Source of the DNA: an uncultured Caulobacterales bacterium
Lineage (GTDB): Bacteria > Pseudomonadota > Alphaproteobacteria > Caulobacterales > Caulobacteraceae
Assembly (NCBI GenBank): GCA_903837135.1
Contig: CAILTK010000056.1
Span: 62,001 to 126,000 of the forward strand
Length of the DNA stretch: 64,000 nt
Direction of reading: 5' to 3'
A program made the translations under genes and the position numbers. Under the pieces are notes generated by a model that was given only the letters and a program-made list of their open reading frames with translations, did not search any database and had not been told where the DNA came from. Below are positions 53,321 through 61,306 of the stretch, piece by piece (position 1 is the first letter of the stretch; each line of letters begins with the position of its first letter).

Positions 53321-53449
53321 GCGGCGGTCCTCGGGAACACGGGAGCGTGGACCGGCTGAGCGTCTGCGCCTTGACGGTTGTCAAATCCTGCTGCGGCGAT
53401 CGCGTCCACGGCCATAGCCTCACGGCCCCCGGCCGTCGTAAGAGGAGCG

Positions 53450-53836
53450 ATGGACACCCTCCATCCCGCCATCAAGACGATCAGCGCCCTCGACTGGACC
53501 GGCGATCCGCTGTCGTCGGACCAGCCCCTGCGGTTCGACTGCCACCTCGAGATCGGCGAGGCCGACACGGCCGGCGCCGACTTCTTCAACGTCACGGTCG
53601 TGAACCGGGCCTGGGCGCGGACGAATCTTGAATGCACGCCGGACGACGCGCCGGCCTGGCTGCCGCCGCGGGCGATCCTCATGCTCGACGCGCCGTCGTT
53701 CCAGGCTCTGGCCGACTGCCTGAACGCGGAGATCGCGACCCTCGGCCCCTTCGCCACCTGGCCCGAGTTCGCCAACCGGCTCGCGCCCTACCTCCGCTGG
53801 GATCTCGAAGGCGTGCTGTACCCGCCGTTCGAATAG
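53450..53836 (+). CDS. Imm8-like immunity protein
   Basis: A 128-residue acidic protein from the ATG at 53450 with AGAGGAG 5 nt upstream; the frame extends further upstream but no better start exists. The middle contains ADFFNVTVVNRAWARTNLEC, which resembles the central strand pair of the Imm8 family (F-x-V-x-V-x-x-x-x-W), and the end reads YLRWDLEGVLYPPFE. Imm8 proteins neutralise polymorphic toxins, but many stand-alone relatives exist. No toxin gene is next to it, so it may be an orphan immunity gene or a family member with another role. Confidence 0.55.
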   Translation: MDTLHPAIKTISALDWTGDPLSSDQPLRFDCHLEIGEADTAGADFFNVTVVNRAWARTNLECTPDDAPAWLPPRAILMLDAPSFQALADCLNAEIATLGPFATWPEFANRLAPYLRWDLEGVLYPPFE

Positions 53837-53851
53837 GGCGGCGTGGCGCCC

Positions 53852-55039
53852 CTAGAGCTTCGATACGGCGGCCTTGCCGGTCTTGGCGCGCGCAGCGGCG
53901 TCGCGCTTGTGGCGTTCGATCACCGCGGTGAAGTCCGCCGTCAGCATGCCCTTGCGTTCGGCGAGCTGGATCAGCGAAAAGTCGGGCGTCTCGTTCATCT
54001 CGACGATCATCGGCCCGGAGCTCGTGCCGGCGAGGTCCCAGCCGATCAGCGGCACGTGGCGCATCAGCCGGGCGCCGTCGAGCGCCAGGGCGCGCATGGC
54101 CTCCCACTGCGGATGCCGGAAGCCCGCGAAGTCGGCGCCGGTGTCCGGATGGTGGGTCGGTTGGGTGAGTGCGAAACCGGCGCCGGTGACCACGCGGCGC
54201 ACGTCGCCGGTATCGAGGTCCAGCTGCGCCAGGAGGTTGCCGGCGCGCCAGTAGTTGTCGGCGATGTTGTCGCCGCCGGGGATCTTCCACGCCGCGCCGA
54301 GCAATCTGGGCCCGTCGTCGGTCAGCAGGGTCAGCATGCGCACGGTGGCGAGGCGGGGGCCGCACAGGGCCTCGATCTCCGGGTGCGGGCGCATCAGGGG
54401 CTGGAACACATAGCCCGAGGCGTAGGTCGAGGCGATCTCGGCGACGAAATCCTGCAGCGCCACCCGTGTCCCGTCTGTCCGCTCGAGCTCGCGCGCCCTG
54501 GCGTCGACGGCGGCCAGGCCGATCGAGCCCAGGCTCTGGAATCCTTCGACCGGCTTGCCGAATAGGGGATAGTTGCGGGGACGAAGCAGGAACTGTTCGA
54601 GCGCCACGACGTCGCCCAGCACGTGCGGCGCGGCGCTGTGCATTCCCGGCGCGTACAGGCCGGAGACCGGCAGGGTCGGCAGACCGTAGGCGTCGAGATA
54701 GCTGCGCGAGGTGATCTTGTTTTCGAGCAGGCCGAACCAGTCGTGCCGGTAGTTGATCTGGTGGCAGATCTCGAGGTTCCTGCGCTGGCCGATGAAGTGC
54801 TCGGGCGGCCCCTCGACGAAATCGTCGTCGAACAGGCGCAATCGGACGAAGTCGGGGAACGACACCTTGCCCGGGCCGAGCGACAGCTTGGCGAAGCGCA
54901 GGGCGACGGCGACGGGCGAAAGCCCCCTCTGGGCGAAGATCTCGAGCAGATCCATCGACGGCGGCGCGGCGGTCTGCGGCCGGGCGGTGTCGAGCATCGG
55001 GGGCGCGGGCGGGACGACGGGGATATCGACGGAGGTCAT
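53852..55039 (-). CDS. ATP-grasp protein, sugar-transfer-associated type
   Basis: A 395-residue protein. After a Pro-rich N-terminus and a helical region, the ATP-grasp core starts at about 130 with YPLFGKPVEGFQSLGSIGLA, and continues with EALCGPRLATVRMLTLLTDD, AAWKIPGGDNIADNYWRAGN and GWDLAGTSSGPMIVEMNETP, the last giving the acidic and Asn ligands for Mg-ATP. The order and the DN-Y-W-R-x-G-N block match the ATPgrasp_ST family, which is found next to sugar and polysaccharide genes. It lies divergent from the PLP decarboxylase gene across 181 bp that hold two TTAAC half sites. The reaction is unknown. Confidence 0.78.
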   Translation of the reverse strand: MTSVDIPVVPPAPPMLDTARPQTAAPPSMDLLEIFAQRGLSPVAVALRFAKLSLGPGKVSFPDFVRLRLFDDDFVEGPPEHFIGQRRNLEICHQINYRHDWFGLLENKITSRSYLDAYGLPTLPVSGLYAPGMHSAAPHVLGDVVALEQFLLRPRNYPLFGKPVEGFQSLGSIGLAAVDARARELERTDGTRVALQDFVAEIASTYASGYVFQPLMRPHPEIEALCGPRLATVRMLTLLTDDGPRLLGAAWKIPGGDNIADNYWRAGNLLAQLDLDTGDVRRVVTGAGFALTQPTHHPDTGADFAGFRHPQWEAMRALALDGARLMRHVPLIGWDLAGTSSGPMIVEMNETPDFSLIQLAERKGMLTADFTAVIERHKRDAAARAKTGKAAVSKL

Positions 55040-55118
55040 AGGATGGCGGCTTCCTCACGGCGCCACGTCCGGCGCTGGCGTCTACGGCCAGGATAAGACC
55101 CATCGCCTGTGCGAAAGC

Positions 55119-55165
55119 TTAACAATGGCCGCGCGACGATCCTACGAGACGCGGGTCCGGTTAAC
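55119..55165. promoter_or_regulatory. Two TTAAC half sites
   Basis: TTAACAAT (55119-55126) and GGTTAACC (55159-55166) lie in the divergent region between the ATP-grasp and the PLP decarboxylase genes. They match the conserved half of the CtrA box; no perfect second half is at 7-bp spacing (TTGT on the opposite strand of the second). Confidence 0.35.
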
Positions 55166-55220
55166 CGCGTGACAACGGGTTCGGCGCGACAACCAGGGCG
55201 AAGGGGGCCCGCCCAGCGCC

Positions 55221-56690
55221 ATGACCGACGGCCCGCAGACCCTAGACCCGCAGGACTGGGAGGCCCTCCGCCGCCAGGGCCACCGCATGCTCGACGACAT
55301 GATCGAGCATATGCGGGGCCTGCGGACCGAGCCGGTGTGGCGCGCGCCGCCGGGCGCGACCCGCCGTCGTTTCGACGCGCCCCTGCCTCAGGGCCCACAG
55401 GCGCTCGAAGACGTACACACCCAGTTCCTGGCCGACATCGCCCCCTACTCCAGCGGCAACGCCCATCCGGGCTTCATGGGCTGGGTGCAGGGCGGCGGGA
55501 CGCCCGTGGGCATGCTGGCGGAGATGCTGTCCGCCGGCCTCAACGCCAACGTCGGCGGCCGCGACCATATGGCCATCGAGGTCGAGCGGCAGATCGTGCG
55601 CTGGATGGCGCGGCTCTACCGGTTTCCCGAGGCGGCGACCGGCCTGTTCCTGACCGGCTCGTCGATGGCCAACTTCTGCGCCGTGCTGATCGCCCGCACG
55701 CGCGCCCTCGGCGCCGCGGTCCGCGAGCGCGGCCTGCGCGCCGACGACGGCCCGCTCATCGCCTACACCTCCACCGCCGCGCACGGTTGCATCCGCCGCG
55801 GAATGGACATGGCCGGCCTCGGCGCCCAGGCCCTGCGCCAGGCGCCCGTGGACGCGCGCCATCGGGTCGACGTCGCGGCGCTCGAGCGGCTGATCAAGGC
55901 GGACCGCGCGGCGGGCCGGCGGCCCTTCCTGCTGGTCGGGACGGCCGGCACGGTCGACGTCGGCGCCATCGACGATCTGGCCACCCTGGCGGACCTGGCC
56001 GCAGCCGAGGACCTGCACTTTCACGTCGACGGCGCCTTCGGGGCCCTGGCCGTGCTCTCGCCGCGGCTGGCCGGTCGGCTGGCCGGGATCGAGCGGGCCG
56101 ACAGCATCGCCTTCGACTTCCACAAATGGGCCCAGGTCCCTTACGACGCCGGCTTCCTCCTGGTACGCGATCCGGAGCTGCACCGGGCGACCTTCGCCAG
56201 CGAGGCCGCCTATCTGCGGCGCGCCGACAGCGGCCTGGCCGGCGGCGACTGGTGGCCGTGCGATCTCGGCCCCGACCTCTCGCGCGGTTTTCGGGCGCTG
56301 AAGACCTGGTTCACCCTCAAGACCTATGGCCTGGACGCCCTCGGCGGGGTGGTCGACCGCTGCTGCGACCTGGCGCAGGCGCTGGCGACCTGCATCGAGG
56401 CCCTCGACGAACTCGAGCTCTTGGCGCCGGTCGAGCTGAACGTGGTCTGTTTTCGCTATCGCGATCCCGACGCCGACCGCGTGAACGCCGCCATCGTCGA
56501 GGACCTCCATCGACAGGGCCGGGTCGCGCCCTCGCTGACCACCCTGGACGGCAAGACCGCCATCCGCGCCGCCATCGTCAACCACCGCACCGAGCGCGCC
56601 GACATCGAGGCCCTGATCACCGGCGTGATCGCTGCGGGGCGCAGGCTCGGCGACCGCGGGGAGCCCGCCGCGGATCTGGCGGCGGCCTAG
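55221..56690 (+). CDS. PLP-dependent decarboxylase (aromatic-L-amino-acid type)
   Basis: A 489-residue group II decarboxylase. NAHPGFMGWVQGGGTPVGML and TGLFLTGSSMANFCAVLIAR are typical of the family, HVDGAFGALAVLS holds the Asp that binds the cofactor, and SIAFDFHKWAQVPYDAGFLL contains the Schiff-base Lys in the H-K-W motif. It removes CO2 from an aromatic or acidic L-amino acid to give an amine. That amine could be a substrate for the ATP-grasp or acyl-transfer enzymes nearby, an inference from position only. It is convergent with the dioxygenase gene (19-bp gap). Confidence 0.9.
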   Translation: MTDGPQTLDPQDWEALRRQGHRMLDDMIEHMRGLRTEPVWRAPPGATRRRFDAPLPQGPQALEDVHTQFLADIAPYSSGNAHPGFMGWVQGGGTPVGMLAEMLSAGLNANVGGRDHMAIEVERQIVRWMARLYRFPEAATGLFLTGSSMANFCAVLIARTRALGAAVRERGLRADDGPLIAYTSTAAHGCIRRGMDMAGLGAQALRQAPVDARHRVDVAALERLIKADRAAGRRPFLLVGTAGTVDVGAIDDLATLADLAAAEDLHFHVDGAFGALAVLSPRLAGRLAGIERADSIAFDFHKWAQVPYDAGFLLVRDPELHRATFASEAAYLRRADSGLAGGDWWPCDLGPDLSRGFRALKTWFTLKTYGLDALGGVVDRCCDLAQALATCIEALDELELLAPVELNVVCFRYRDPDADRVNAAIVEDLHRQGRVAPSLTTLDGKTAIRAAIVNHRTERADIEALITGVIAAGRRLGDRGEPAADLAAA

Positions 56691-56709
56691 CGTCTAAAGA
56701 AGTCTCGCT

Positions 56710-57666
56710 CTAGGCTCCGGCGTCCCGCAGCCCGTTGATGGTGTTGACGCGCACGGCGGCCGAGCCGTCGTGGGCCAGGTCCACCCGGGTGTCGGTGAGC
56801 GACAGCGGACCGTCGAGGGTCGCGTTCACCCGGTCGATTCCCGTCTCGCCGCCGGTCTGCCGCTCGATCAGATAGCGGAGCGAGAACCGCTCGTGGTCGG
56901 CCGCGTCCGGCTGGGTGCCGTGCAGGGTGCAGGAGTGCCAGGTCGCCGCGAAGCCGGTCGGCCCGGTCAGCACCCGCTGGTGCGCCGCGACCGAGCCGCC
57001 GCGGCCGTCCCCGTAGCGCCAGGCGTCGGGGCCGGTGCGGACGAGGTCGTGCGGGAACAGGGTTCCGCCGAGCGCCTGTGTGCCCTCGAGCAGGTAGAGC
57101 GGCGCATCCGCGGGACCGACCGGATGCAGGTAGACGTAGAGGGTCAGGAAGTCGGCTTCCCGATCCTTGTAGTCGATCAGGTCCTGGTGGAAGTCGATGC
57201 CATAGAAATAGGTCATGTCGCGAAATTCGGGCCGGACGTAGGGCCCGAGGTTGTTGACCGGCGCGCCCTCGATCCGCGCCTTCAGCCAGGCCGGCACCAT
57301 GCTCGCCGGCACGCCGCACACCACCTTCTTGTCGAGGATCCGGTAGCCCTCGCCGAGCAGGGCCTGCATGGCCGAGACGATCCGCGGCGCCTGTTCGACG
57401 AAGGCGAGTTCGCCGGAAAACCGCTCCAGCAGATTGCGGCCCGGACGCGGATTGACCCCGCGGTACTGCGGATCGGCGTCGAACTCCGCCTCGGAGAGGA
57501 AAAGGCCGTCGTCGACGGTCCTTATCGCGCGAATCGCCGCCAGCAGGCGGTCGGCCGCGGCCGGATCGACCGGTTCGGGAAACAGGTGGGCGCCCGTCGC
57601 CATCATGTCGGCGACCGCCGGATGCTCGTCCTGGATCGCCGGCGTCAGCTTCACCGCGAGCGTCAT
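56710..57666 (-). CDS. Phytanoyl-CoA dioxygenase-family Fe(II)/2OG oxygenase
   Basis: A 318-residue oxygenase. The iron ligands are H160 and D162 (GIDFHQDLIDY) and H249 (TWHSCTLHGTQPD), with R264 (FSLRYLIER) for 2-oxoglutarate, the PhyH spacing. GGGAG lies 7 nt before the ATG. PhyH relatives hydroxylate lipids, amino acids or natural-product intermediates. The gene starts 46 bp from a perfect CtrA box on its own strand, so it may be cell-cycle controlled. It is divergent from the GNAT-ACP operon. Confidence 0.85.
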   Translation of the reverse strand: MTLAVKLTPAIQDEHPAVADMMATGAHLFPEPVDPAAADRLLAAIRAIRTVDDGLFLSEAEFDADPQYRGVNPRPGRNLLERFSGELAFVEQAPRIVSAMQALLGEGYRILDKKVVCGVPASMVPAWLKARIEGAPVNNLGPYVRPEFRDMTYFYGIDFHQDLIDYKDREADFLTLYVYLHPVGPADAPLYLLEGTQALGGTLFPHDLVRTGPDAWRYGDGRGGSVAAHQRVLTGPTGFAATWHSCTLHGTQPDAADHERFSLRYLIERQTGGETGIDRVNATLDGPLSLTDTRVDLAHDGSAAVRVNTINGLRDAGA

Positions 57667-57711
57667 GATCGTTCTCCCGACAGTCTTGCCCTAAGCGTCT
57701 GTGCCTGCGTG

Positions 57712-57727
57712 GTTAAGGCCTCCTTAA
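57712..57727 (-). promoter_or_regulatory. CtrA-type box TTAA-N7-TTAAC
   Basis: On the minus strand the sequence TTAAGGAGGCCTTAAC matches the alphaproteobacterial CtrA consensus at all nine conserved bases. It lies in the 163-bp divergent region, 46 bp upstream of the PhyH-type oxygenase start and about 100 bp upstream of the GNAT gene. CtrA regulates flagellar, pilus, envelope and division genes in this group. Confidence 0.7.
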
Positions 57728-57829
57728 GGTAAGCCCTGACACGGGGTCGCGGCGCCATGAGGCAGGTCATTGAAACCGATCGCCGACTCAGGCGCGAGGG
57801 CGATGCGGCCCGGAGCTCGGATTTCCGCT

Positions 57830-58468
57830 ATGATCAAGCCCATGCTCGATGAGTCGCCCTCCCCTTCGACCCGGTCGCCCGAGGCGGCTCCGGAGCTCGT
57901 CGGCGAGTTCGTGGTCCTGCGTCCGATGACGGTCGAGGATGCGGCGATCACCCATCAGTGGCGCCTCGGCGCGCGCGCCCGACTCCTGAACGGCGCGGCG
58001 GCCTCGGTGGAGGATCAGCGGCGGTGGATCTCCCAGCGCCCGCGCGGCGAGTTCAACTACATCATCCAGCTGATCGGCGGCCCGCCGGTCGGCATGCTGT
58101 CGCTGATCGACATCGACCTCGTGAACCGCCGCGCCGAATCGGCGCGGTTCCTGATCGGCGACGAGGCGGCGGCCAAGGGCGCGCCCGCGGCGGTGGAGGC
58201 GATGAAACTGCTTTACGAACTGGCGTTCGACCGCCTCGGCCTCGAGCGCGTTTACGGGGTGATCGAGCAGAGAAACCATCTGATGATCAAGTGGCAGAAG
58301 TACCTGGGGATGCAGGAAGAAGGCCGGTTGCGCCGGCACTACCTGAAGGATGGTGAGTTCATGGACGCGATCAGCCTGGGCCTGCTGGCGGGCGAATACC
58401 GCGCGCAGACGCTGCCGCGGATGACGGCCCTGCTGGCCATGGGCCGGCGGCGTTCGGCGGGGGAGTGA
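57830..58468 (+). CDS. GNAT-family N-acetyltransferase, PseH-like
   Basis: A 212-residue acyltransferase from the ATG at 57830 (GGAG 14 nt upstream; ATG at 57842 and 57770 are alternatives, so the start is uncertain). The GNAT fold is clear: GEFVVLRPMTVEDAAITHQW, IIQLIGGPPVGMLSLIDIDL, SARFLIGDEAAAKGAPAAVE for acyl-CoA or acyl-ACP binding, and LERVYGVIEQRNHLMIKWQK. The arrangement resembles amino-sugar N-acyltransferases of the PseH/WecD kind. It is followed 2 bp later by an acyl carrier protein gene, which suggests that the donor may be acyl-ACP made by the cluster rather than acetyl-CoA. Confidence 0.82.
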   Translation: MIKPMLDESPSPSTRSPEAAPELVGEFVVLRPMTVEDAAITHQWRLGARARLLNGAAASVEDQRRWISQRPRGEFNYIIQLIGGPPVGMLSLIDIDLVNRRAESARFLIGDEAAAKGAPAAVEAMKLLYELAFDRLGLERVYGVIEQRNHLMIKWQKYLGMQEEGRLRRHYLKDGEFMDAISLGLLAGEYRAQTLPRMTALLAMGRRRSAGE

Positions 58469-58470
58469 AG

Positions 58471-58779
58471 ATGGACCGCCGCGAGGAAGTCCTGGCCATA
58501 ATACTGAGCGCCCTGGAGAGCCTGAACCTCGAGCTGCCCGAGGCGGAGCGGGTCAAGGTCGGACCGACGACGCCGCTGTTCGGCCCGGACGCCACGCTCG
58601 ATTCCCTGTCGCTGGTGTCGGTGATCGTCGACGTGGAGACGGCGCTGACGATGAGGTGGGACGCGCCGATCAGCCTGACCGACGACCGCGCCATGAGCCG
58701 GGAGATCTCGCCGTTCGACACGGTCGGCACGCTGACCGACTATGTCCTCGAGCTGCTGCAGGAAATCGCCCCCGCCTGA
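58471..58779 (+). CDS. Acyl carrier protein
   Basis: A 102-residue acidic four-helix carrier. The phosphopantetheine site is S45 in ATLDSLSLVSVIVDVE (D-S-L motif), preceded by TPLFGPDATLDS. It is longer and less acidic than FAS AcpP, as is common for dedicated carriers in natural-product or sugar-acyl pathways. GGAG is close upstream. It follows the GNAT gene by 2 bp and precedes the SDR gene by 89 bp. It is the likely carrier for the ketosynthase, FkbH and reductases encoded downstream. Confidence 0.88.
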   Translation: MDRREEVLAIILSALESLNLELPEAERVKVGPTTPLFGPDATLDSLSLVSVIVDVETALTMRWDAPISLTDDRAMSREISPFDTVGTLTDYVLELLQEIAPA

Positions 58780-58798
58780 GCCGGCCGTTCGTGGGCCG

Positions 58799-58806
58799 TT
58801 AACCAT
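58799..58806 (+). promoter_or_regulatory. TTAACCAT, CtrA half-site match
   Basis: TTAACCAT equals the extended CtrA half site and lies in the 89-bp gap between the carrier-protein and SDR genes. A second half (TTCG) at 7-bp spacing matches only two of four bases. Confidence 0.35.
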
Positions 58807-58868
58807 GTTCGAGCCTTATCGGGTCGCGCCTGAAATCCCTCAGGGCGCTCGATTGGCCGCGCGTGCGT

Positions 58869-59579
58869 ATGGACCTCTATTCGGGAAAGACCGCCCTCGT
58901 CACCGGCGCGACGCGTGGGGTCGGCCGGATCATCGCCGAACACTTCCTGAGCGAAGGCGCGTCCGTGATCGGCTTCGCCCGCGGCGAGCCCAGCCTGACG
59001 GCAGCGGCCTACCACCACGTGCAGGTGGACCTGGCCGATCCGATGGCGATCCAGAAAGCTTTCCTGGGTCTGCACAAACAGATCACGCGCCTCGACATCG
59101 TCGTCAACAACGCCGCGGTGCTGACGTCGCAGTACGCGATGATCATGCCGCCCGCGGCGGCCCAGGCCATGGTCAACGTCAACCTTTTGGCGCCCTTCAT
59201 CGTCTCGCGCGAGGCGGCCAAGTTCATGCGCAAGTCAAAGTGGGGCCGGATCATCAACATCGGCTCCATGGCGGTCAGCCTGGAGCCCATCGGCGACTCC
59301 GTCTATGCGGCGACCAAGGCTGGCCTCTCCACCCTCGCCAACGTCATGGCCAAGGAGTTCGGGCCCATGAACGTGACCTGCAACACCCTCGGCATCACCG
59401 CGATCGAGAGCGACATGCTGTCCCAGCTGCCGCGCGACAAGATCGACGCCATCATCGCCGGCCTGCCGGTCCCGCGCTTCGCGACCGCGGCCGACATCCT
59501 CAACGTGGTCGACTTCTTCGCGGCCGAAGCCAGCAGCTACGTCACCGCCCAGACCGTCTTCCTCGGGGGCGTGAACTGA
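58869..59579 (+). CDS. SDR-family reductase
   Basis: A 236-residue short-chain dehydrogenase starting at the ATG at 58869 (a GTG two codons earlier is possible). TALVTGATRGVGR is the NAD(P)-binding motif, NNAAVL the structural one, and S133, Y146 and K150 (Y-A-A-T-K) form the catalytic set. It resembles FabG-type ketoreductases and could reduce a 3-ketoacyl-ACP from the neighbouring ketosynthase. The stop shares one base with the start of the metallo-beta-lactamase-fold gene (TGATG). Confidence 0.88.
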   Translation: MDLYSGKTALVTGATRGVGRIIAEHFLSEGASVIGFARGEPSLTAAAYHHVQVDLADPMAIQKAFLGLHKQITRLDIVVNNAAVLTSQYAMIMPPAAAQAMVNVNLLAPFIVSREAAKFMRKSKWGRIINIGSMAVSLEPIGDSVYAATKAGLSTLANVMAKEFGPMNVTCNTLGITAIESDMLSQLPRDKIDAIIAGLPVPRFATAADILNVVDFFAAEASSYVTAQTVFLGGVN

Positions 59580-60280
59580 TGCGACCGAGCGTCCTGCCCG
59601 CCTTTCCCCCGCCGCCCGAGGGCGCGCAGGCGGTCGCCGACGGCGTGTGGCGGGTCACCGGCGGGGCCTTTCCGTCCAACGCCTATATCTGCGCCGCCGC
59701 CGTCCCTGGCGAGGCCTTCGTCGTCGACCCCGGCCTCGATCCGGAGCGGATCGACCGGGCGGCGCAGGACCTGGGGCTGACGCCGCGCCAGGTGTTCTGC
59801 ACCCACGGCCATTTCGACCACCTCGGCGGGGCGAGCCACTTCCAGCGCGCCTACGGGGCCGAGGTCTTCCTGCATCCCGCCGACGTGAAGGTGATGAAGT
59901 CCAGCAACTTCCTGCTGATGGTGCTGAAGCTCGACCAGCGGATCGTCCTGCCGGAGGTCACGCCGGTCGATCCGGCGCAGCCTCGCGTCGGCGGCCAGGC
60001 GCTGCGCTATCTGCCGGTCCCCGGCCATACGCCCGGAAGCTGCTTCATCCGGTTCGGCGGCAGCCTGTTCACCGGCGACAGCCTCTACGCCCAGGGCGTC
60101 GGCCTCTCCGATCTCCCCGGCGAGAACCACGCCCTCCTGCGCCAGAGCCTTCTGGCGCTGTGGGACCAGATTCCCGGCGACAGCCTGATCCATCCGGGCC
60201 ACGGGCCGTCGGCGTCCTTCGAGGCGATCCGCACCAAAAATCGCGCCCTGCTGGGCTTCCTCGGCAAGGCCGAGCCATGA
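59579..60280 (+). CDS. Metallo-beta-lactamase-fold hydrolase
   Basis: A 233-residue MBL-fold protein. The di-metal site is T-H76-G-H78-F-D80-H81, with further ligands in VPGHTPGSC, FTGDSLY and HPGHGP. This is the glyoxalase-II-like branch that hydrolyses thioesters. Within a cluster with its own carrier protein it may release an acyl group from ACP or CoA, or act as an editing thioesterase. It is coupled to the SDR gene before it and to the ketosynthase gene after it (ATGA). Confidence 0.88.
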   Translation: MRPSVLPAFPPPPEGAQAVADGVWRVTGGAFPSNAYICAAAVPGEAFVVDPGLDPERIDRAAQDLGLTPRQVFCTHGHFDHLGGASHFQRAYGAEVFLHPADVKVMKSSNFLLMVLKLDQRIVLPEVTPVDPAQPRVGGQALRYLPVPGHTPGSCFIRFGGSLFTGDSLYAQGVGLSDLPGENHALLRQSLLALWDQIPGDSLIHPGHGPSASFEAIRTKNRALLGFLGKAEP

Positions 60281-61302
60281 GCCTGCGCCAAGGATCAGGC
60301 GTCTGCATTCTCGGCGTCGGCCATCACCTGGCCGGCGTGGTGGAGGAGAACGAGGAACTCTGCCGGAACCTCGACGTGACGCCCGAGTGGATCCTCGAGA
60401 AGACCGGCATCAAGCGCCGCTATCTGGCCGCGCCGGAAGACACCGCGTCGGCCTTCGCGGTGAAGGCCGCCCAGCGGGCGATGGCGGGCGCCGGCGTCGC
60501 CGCCGACGAGATCGACATGATCGTCGCCTGCACCTTCTCGGCCGACTACACCTTCCCGCCGCTGTCGGCCAAGGTGCACAAGGAGATCGGCGCCAGGGGC
60601 GGTCAGATCTTCGACCTGCAGGCCAATTGCGCCGGTTTCGTCTCCGGCCTCACCGCCGCCAGCGACCGGATGACCGTCGATCCCTCGGTCCGCAACGCCC
60701 TGGTGATCGGCGTGGAGCTGAACAGCCGCTACATCGATCGCACCAACGCCGACAGCGTGATCTACCACTCGGACGGCGCCGGCGCGGTGGTGCTCGGCCG
60801 CCGCGACGGCGGCGCGGGCGTCGTCGCCTCGGCCTTCCACACCGACAGCTCCAACTACGAGGCCGTGCGGGTGCGGGGCGGCGGGTCGAGCTTCCCGGTC
60901 ATGGGCCGGTCCGGGCCAGCCGAGACCGATGTGATGGAGCTGAACGGGCTGGCCACCTGGAAACAGGCGATCACCCACCTGCCCGCGGTGGTCAAGGCCG
61001 CCCTGCGCAAGGCCGACGCCGAGCTGGCCGATGTGGACTTCTTCGTCTTCCACCAGGCCAACTACAATCTGATCGACTATATCGTCCGCAAGATGGGCGC
61101 GGACCTGTCGCGCACCTACACCAACGTCCAGGAGATCGGCAACACCGGCGCCGCGTCGGTGGCCATCGCCCTCAGCGAGGCGGTGGAGCGCGGGCTGATC
61201 AAGCCCGGCCAGACCGTCGTATTGGCGGCCGTGGGCGCGGGGTTCAACTTCGGCGCCAGTGTCTGGCGCTGGGTCCCGACCAACGTCGCGGGCGAGGGCT
61301 AA
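60277..61302 (+). CDS. 3-oxoacyl-ACP synthase III-like (KAS III)
   Basis: A 341-residue FabH-fold enzyme with an intact Cys-His-Asn triad: C118 (LQANCAGFVSG), H259 (FHQAN) and N289 (GNTGAAS). KAS III enzymes join an acyl-CoA or acyl-ACP to malonyl-ACP or, in natural-product branches, form esters or amides. Here it is part of a coupled run with a private carrier protein, so it probably starts a short acyl chain rather than serving primary fatty-acid synthesis. It starts at an ATG overlapping the previous stop. Confidence 0.9.
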   Translation: MSLRQGSGVCILGVGHHLAGVVEENEELCRNLDVTPEWILEKTGIKRRYLAAPEDTASAFAVKAAQRAMAGAGVAADEIDMIVACTFSADYTFPPLSAKVHKEIGARGGQIFDLQANCAGFVSGLTAASDRMTVDPSVRNALVIGVELNSRYIDRTNADSVIYHSDGAGAVVLGRRDGGAGVVASAFHTDSSNYEAVRVRGGGSSFPVMGRSGPAETDVMELNGLATWKQAITHLPAVVKAALRKADAELADVDFFVFHQANYNLIDYIVRKMGADLSRTYTNVQEIGNTGAASVAIALSEAVERGLIKPGQTVVLAAVGAGFNFGASVWRWVPTNVAGEG

Positions 61303-61306
61303 GCCG

